This document shows positions 60,166-64,000 of a stretch of DNA of 64,000 nt, in pieces; position 1 is the first letter of the stretch; each line of letters starts with the position of its first letter. Source of the stretch: Streptomyces sp. VRA16 Mangrove soil. GTDB taxonomy: Bacteria; Actinomycetota; Actinomycetes; Streptomycetales; Streptomycetaceae. Under the pieces are notes generated by a model. It ran no database searches and was not told the DNA's origin. It saw only the letters and a program-made list of their open reading frames with translations. The stretch lies in the NCBI RefSeq assembly GCF_017377775.1, contig NZ_JAFVLN010000004.1, forward strand, positions 1-64,000, in the 5' to 3' direction. The position numbers and the translations under genes are program-made.

Positions 60166-61272
60166 ATGACGCAGACCGCGTTCCACCGTCGCCGCCGTAC
60201 CTCCTCGCGGGCGCTGCTCGCCGCCGGCCTCGTCGCGGGCCTCGCGCTCGCCACCGGGTGCGCCAAGTCCGAGGACGACAACTCCTCTTCGGGCAAGGCG
60301 AGTTCCAGTGCGGCGGGCGAGAACGCCGGGCAGGAGGTCGCCTCGCCCGGCACCGGCGCAACCTGTGACATCTCGACGTACGGCGGCAAGAAGCTCGACC
60401 TCAAGGGCGCCACCGTGGGCTTCTCGCAGTCGGAGAAGGAGGCCAACCCGTTCCGTATCGCGGAGACCGCCTCCATCAAGGCCGAGGCCCACAAGCGCGG
60501 CATCAAGCTGCTCACCGCCAACGCCCAGTCGCAGTTCTCCAAGCAGATCAGCGACGTCCAGGACCTGATCGCCAAGGGCGCGGACCTGCTGGTCATCGCG
60601 CCGCTGAACTCCGACGGCTGGGAGCCGGTGCTGCGCGCCGCGGCCGCCAAGCACATCCCGATCGTCACCGTCGACCGCAAGATCAACGCGACGGCCTGCA
60701 AGGACTATGTCTCGTTCATCGGCTCGGACTTCGTCGAGCAGGGCAAGCGGGCCGCCGACCAGATGATCGAGGCGACCGGCGGCAAGGGCACGATCGCCAT
60801 CCTGCTGGGCGCCGCGGGCAACAACGTCACCACCGAGCGCACCAAGGGCTTCGAGGACCGGATCAAGGCGAAGGCCCCGAACCTGAAGGTCGTCTTCAAG
60901 CAGACCGGCGACTTCGCTCGTGAGAAGGGCCAGCAGGTCACCGAGCAGCTCATCCAGTCCAAGCCGGACATCACCGGGATCTACGCCGAGAACGACGAGA
61001 TGGGCCTCGGCGCCGTCAACGCCCTCAAGGGCGCGGGCAAGAAGGCCGGCGACGTGAAGATCGTGACGGTGGACGGCACCCGGAACGCGGTGCAGGGCAT
61101 CGTCGACGGCTGGATCTCCGGCGTCATCGAGTCGAACCCGCGGTTCGGTCCGCTCGCCTTCCAGACCCTGGACTCGTTCACCAAGGGTGACAAGGTCGGC
61201 CAGGACATCGTCATCAAGGACAGCGCGTACACCAAGAACAACGCCAAGTCGGACCTGAACAAGGCTTTCTGA
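60166..61272 (+). CDS. ABC transporter substrate-binding lipoprotein (YtfQ-like)
   Basis: A 368-residue binding protein: arginine-rich leader, lipobox LATGC, Ser-rich linker and a type 1 sugar-binding fold. It follows E. coli YtfQ closely in layout: VGFSQSEKEANPFRIAETASIKAEAHKRGI, LLVIAPLNSDGWEPVL, VTVDRKIN, GNNVTTERTKGF, YAENDEMGLGAVNALK and VDGTRNAVQGI. YtfQ binds galactofuranose and arabinose-like sugars, so a furanose ligand is a good guess. ATG 60166 has TTTTGGGGACC upstream. It is the first gene of a four-gene importer under the LacI-type element. Confidence 0.92.
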   Translation: MTQTAFHRRRRTSSRALLAAGLVAGLALATGCAKSEDDNSSSGKASSSAAGENAGQEVASPGTGATCDISTYGGKKLDLKGATVGFSQSEKEANPFRIAETASIKAEAHKRGIKLLTANAQSQFSKQISDVQDLIAKGADLLVIAPLNSDGWEPVLRAAAAKHIPIVTVDRKINATACKDYVSFIGSDFVEQGKRAADQMIEATGGKGTIAILLGAAGNNVTTERTKGFEDRIKAKAPNLKVVFKQTGDFAREKGQQVTEQLIQSKPDITGIYAENDEMGLGAVNALKGAGKKAGDVKIVTVDGTRNAVQGIVDGWISGVIESNPRFGPLAFQTLDSFTKGDKVGQDIVIKDSAYTKNNAKSDLNKAF

Positions 61273-61273
61273 C

Positions 61274-62803
61274 ATGTTGTCGGTGACCAACCTGAGCAAG
61301 ACGTTCCCCGGCGTGCGCGCCCTCGACGGTGTCGACTTCACCGCGCGCGCCGGGGAGGTGCACGCGCTCATCGGGGAGAACGGGGCGGGCAAGTCCACCC
61401 TGATCAAGGTGCTCACGGGGGTGTACCAGCCGGACGCCGACGGCGCGGGGCAGCTCGCGTACGACGGCCGGCCGGTGAGCTTCGGCACGCCGCTCGAAGC
61501 ACAGCACGCGGGCATCTCGACCATCTACCAGGAGGTCAATCTCGTCCCGCTGATGAGCGTGGCCCGCAATCTGTTCCTGGGGCGCGAGCCGCGCGGCCGC
61601 CTCGGCCTGATCGACTTCCGGCGGATGCACCGGGAGGCGGACGGGGCGCTGCGCGAGCTCGGGGTACGGGTCGACGTCCAGCGTCCGCTGCGCGAACTCG
61701 GCGTCGGGGCGCAGCAGATGGTGGCCCTGGCCCGCGCGGTCGCGGTGGACGCGAAGGTCGTCATCATGGACGAGCCGACGTCGTCCCTCGAACCCCGCGA
61801 GGTGCAGACCCTGTTCGGCGTGATCCGGATGCTGCGGGAGCGCGGCATCGCCGTCGTCTACGTCAGTCACCGGCTCGACGAGCTCTACGCGGTGTGCGAC
61901 GCGGTGACGGTGCTGCGGGACGGCAAGGTGGTGCACACGGGCCGGCTCGCGGCGTTGGAGCGGCTCGATCTCGTCTCGTTGATGCTGGGCCGCGCCGTCG
62001 GTGACGTACAGGACGAGGGGCTCACCAAGTTCTCCGGCGAGCACGACGCGGCGTCCGAACCGATCCTGCGCGCACAGGAGTTGACGGTCCGGCACCAGTT
62101 GCACGGGGTGTCGCTGGAGGTGCGGCCCGGGGAGGTCGTCGGACTCGGCGGGCTGCTCGGCTCCGGACGCAGCGAGACGGCGAAGGCGATCGCGGGCGCG
62201 CTGCCCGTGGACGGCGGCCGGGTCCTGGTGGCCGGGACCGCGGTCCGCACCGGTTCGACACCGGCGGCGATCCGCGCGGGGATCAGTCTCCTGCCCGAGG
62301 ACCGGAAGGCGGAGGGGATCGTGCCGGGCCTGTCCGTGCGGGAGAACATCGCGCTGGCGGCGCTGCCGGGCCTGTCCCGGTTCGGCCTGGTCGACGAGGC
62401 CCGGATCGACAGGATCGTGGACACGTTCGTGCAGCGGCTGCACATCAAGTCGGCGGGTCCGCACCAGAAGGTGGGCGAGCTGTCGGGCGGCAACCAGCAG
62501 AAGGTGCTGCTCGCCCGCTGGCTCGCGATGAACCCGAAGGTGCTGCTGCTCGACGAGCCGACGCGCGGCATCGACGTGGGCGCCAAGGCCGAGGTCCAAA
62601 AGCTCATCGACGAGCTGGCGGACGACGGGCTCGGTGTGCTCCTGATCTCCTCCGACATGGAGGAGCTGATCGAGGGCTCGGACCGGGTCGTCGTCCTCAA
62701 GGACGGCGCGGTGGTCGCCGAGCTCACCGCAGACGCGGTCACGGAGGACCGACTGATGCGCGCGATCGCCGCAACTCCCGCCGGAGGGCCGCCCGTTGAG
62801 TGA
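61274..62803 (+). CDS. ABC transporter ATPase (YtfR-like, two domains)
   Basis: A 509-residue sugar ATPase with one base between its ATG and the preceding stop. Domain 1 has Walker A GENGAGKST, signature ELGVGAQQMVALARAV and VIMDEPTSSLEP. Domain 2 has the degenerate Walker A GLLGSGRSE usual for the family, signature ELSGGNQQKVLLARWL and LLDEPTRGIDVGAKAEV. It energises uptake through the two permeases that follow. Confidence 0.94.
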   Translation: MLSVTNLSKTFPGVRALDGVDFTARAGEVHALIGENGAGKSTLIKVLTGVYQPDADGAGQLAYDGRPVSFGTPLEAQHAGISTIYQEVNLVPLMSVARNLFLGREPRGRLGLIDFRRMHREADGALRELGVRVDVQRPLRELGVGAQQMVALARAVAVDAKVVIMDEPTSSLEPREVQTLFGVIRMLRERGIAVVYVSHRLDELYAVCDAVTVLRDGKVVHTGRLAALERLDLVSLMLGRAVGDVQDEGLTKFSGEHDAASEPILRAQELTVRHQLHGVSLEVRPGEVVGLGGLLGSGRSETAKAIAGALPVDGGRVLVAGTAVRTGSTPAAIRAGISLLPEDRKAEGIVPGLSVRENIALAALPGLSRFGLVDEARIDRIVDTFVQRLHIKSAGPHQKVGELSGGNQQKVLLARWLAMNPKVLLLDEPTRGIDVGAKAEVQKLIDELADDGLGVLLISSDMEELIEGSDRVVVLKDGAVVAELTADAVTEDRLMRAIAATPAGGPPVE

Positions 62804-63758
62804 ACTGACCCTGGGCAGGACCGGGCTCGACCGGGCCCGCCTTCTGCGCCTCCTCCAGGACTACGGCGTGTACGCGGGCGTCGTGGTCCTGCTCCTGGCG
62901 AACATCGCCTTCACCCCGCACTTCCTGTCCGCGGAGAACTTCCGCACCCAGGCCGTGCAGGTCGCCCCCGTGCTGATCGTGGCGCTCGGCATGGCGCTCG
63001 CCATCGGCACCGAGGGCGTGGACCTGTCGGTCGGCTCGGTGATGGCGCTCGCCACCTCCCTGATCTCCCTCTATCTGGGCTACGGGGCGTGGATCGCGGT
63101 GGTCGCCGCGCTCGTCGGCGGCGCCCTGGTGGGTGTCGCGAACGGCGCGCTCGTCGCCTTCGTCGGGGTGCAGCCCATCGTCGCCACCCTGGCGCTGATG
63201 GTGGCCGGACGCGGGCTCGCGCTGGTCCTGCTCCCGCAGCTCAAGGACGTACGGGATCCGGGGCTGCGCTCGCTCGGCACCGGTGATGTGCTCGGCGTCC
63301 CCTATCTGGTGCTGATCGCCGCGGTGCTGGCGCTGCTCGTCGCGTTCGTCGTGCGGCGCACGACGTTCGGCCGTCAGCTGCTCGCCGTCGGCGACAGCCG
63401 TCCGGCGGCGCGGCTCGCGGGGCTGCCCGTGCGCCGGGTGCTGATCGTCGTGTACGTCCTGTCGGGCGTCCTGGCCGCCGTGGCCGGGGTGCTGGCGACC
63501 GCACGGCTGACCGCGAGCGACCCGACGTCGCTCGGCAATCTGATGGAACTGTCCGCGATCACGGCCGTCGTGGTCGGCGGGACGCCGCTCACCGGCGGCC
63601 GGGTGCGGATCGGCGGCACCGTCGCGGGCGCCGTCCTCATCCAGCTGCTCACGGCCACCCTCATCAAGCACGATCTGCCGCCGTCGTGGACGCAGATCGC
63701 GCAGGCCGTGGTGATCGTGCTCGCCGTCTACGCGGCCAGGGAGCGGGGGAAGCGATGA
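62796..63758 (+). CDS. ABC transporter permease (YtfT-like)
   Basis: A 320-residue permease with eight to nine helices, including ALGMALAIGTEGVDLSVGSVMALA, GVQPIVATLALMVAGRGLAL, VGDSRPAARLAGLPVRRV and GGTPLTGGRVRIGGTVAGAV, all typical of ribose-type permeases. TTG 62796 overlaps the ATPase end by 8 bases and has GGAGGG 7 bases upstream. It is the first of two paired permeases, as in ytfT-yjfF. Confidence 0.92.
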   Translation: MSELTLGRTGLDRARLLRLLQDYGVYAGVVVLLLANIAFTPHFLSAENFRTQAVQVAPVLIVALGMALAIGTEGVDLSVGSVMALATSLISLYLGYGAWIAVVAALVGGALVGVANGALVAFVGVQPIVATLALMVAGRGLALVLLPQLKDVRDPGLRSLGTGDVLGVPYLVLIAAVLALLVAFVVRRTTFGRQLLAVGDSRPAARLAGLPVRRVLIVVYVLSGVLAAVAGVLATARLTASDPTSLGNLMELSAITAVVVGGTPLTGGRVRIGGTVAGAVLIQLLTATLIKHDLPPSWTQIAQAVVIVLAVYAARERGKR

Positions 63759-64000
63759 CCATGACCGACGTGGAGACGGCGCCGCCGGCCAGGACGGGCG
63801 AGGAGGAACCGCTGGGCGCGACGCGCGCGGAGCGGCTCAGTGCGCTGGCCCAGCAGCACGGCGCCCTGGTCACCCTGGTGATCGCCGTGATCGTGGCGTC
63901 GCTCTCCTTCGACACGTTCCTGACCGGGGACAACCTGGAGAACATGGCGCTGTCGTCCGCGTTTCTCGCGGTGGTGGCGCTCGGTATGACGTTCGTGATC
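63755..64000 (+). CDS. ABC transporter permease (YjfF-like), 3' truncated by window end
   Basis: The first 82 codons of a second permease. After a polar leader (about 1-37) come a first helix (LVTLVIAVIVASLSFDTFL) and the start of the conserved AFLAVVALGMTFVI segment. Its ATG overlaps the preceding stop (ATGA). A second permease directly after the first is the mark of the YtfQRT-YjfF arrangement, where two different subunits form the channel. The gene continues beyond the window. Confidence 0.88.
   Translation, partial: MTMTDVETAPPARTGEEEPLGATRAERLSALAQQHGALVTLVIAVIVASLSFDTFLTGDNLENMALSSAFLAVVALGMTFVI

Overview
This is a high-GC actinobacterial chromosome segment, almost certainly from a Streptomyces. 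The evidence is strong third-position GC bias, frequent GTG/TTG starts, twin-arginine and lipoprotein secreted hydrolases, a SpoIIE-type PAS-GAF-phosphatase, an ECF sigma factor, a class F sortase and a Streptomyces-type formylglycine-generating enzyme. I saw no rRNA, tRNA, CRISPR array, prophage or insertion sequence.

Layout. 1-9 kb: a DUF4239 membrane protein, two paralogous membrane-anchored Ig-like surface proteins facing each other across a perfect 20-bp hairpin, a class F sortase, a NodB deacetylase, a universal stress protein, an MFS exporter, a CapA-like metallophosphatase and an ECF sigma factor. 9-13.3 kb: one minus-strand operon of LytTR regulator, DUF485 protein, sodium/solute symporter and LytS-type kinase; the symporter's 3' end is built of 81-bp tandem repeats. 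13.3-19.8 kb: a zinc-binding anti-sigma factor, an Fpg/Nei glycosylase, the SpoIIE-type phosphatase, a lipoprotein and a lipase maturation factor.

19.8-28.7 kb: a tightly overlapping minus-strand operon encoding a ribose-type ABC importer and the oxidative (non-phosphorylative) L-fucose pathway: mutarotase, aldo/keto reductase, lactonase, L-fuconate dehydratase and ketodeoxyfuconate dehydrogenase. It diverges from a FadR-subfamily GntR regulator, and two TGGTCnGACCA-type sites lie between them. 28.7-38.7 kb: a 14-bp tandem repeat array, then small divergent regulator/enzyme pairs (LysR/epimerase, TetR with APC permease and amidohydrolase, MarR with alpha/beta hydrolases) and a formylglycine-generating enzyme.

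38.7-51 kb: a GH29 alpha-L-fucosidase that could feed the fucose operon; an overlooked 57-residue gene with its own ribosome-binding site and terminator; a CcdA/DsbA thiol-redox pair; an HD protein; two SDRs, one of them atypical with a zinc ribbon; an MFS/LysR pair; and a WS/DGAT acyltransferase. 51-64 kb: a secreted glycan-degradation set (GH92, GH127 with a ricin-type lectin domain, GH2 with PA14) next to a LacI regulator and a YtfQRT/YjfF-like furanose-sugar importer that runs off the right edge. The LacI-side and transporter-side promoters share an exact 13-bp element, consistent with one local regulon.

Taken together, the right two-thirds of the window is a carbohydrate-scavenging neighbourhood: secreted exo-glycosidases release fucose, mannose and arabinofuranose-type sugars, two ABC systems import them, and local GntR and LacI regulators probably sense them. 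Sugar specificities are inferred from families and context, not shown by the sequence.
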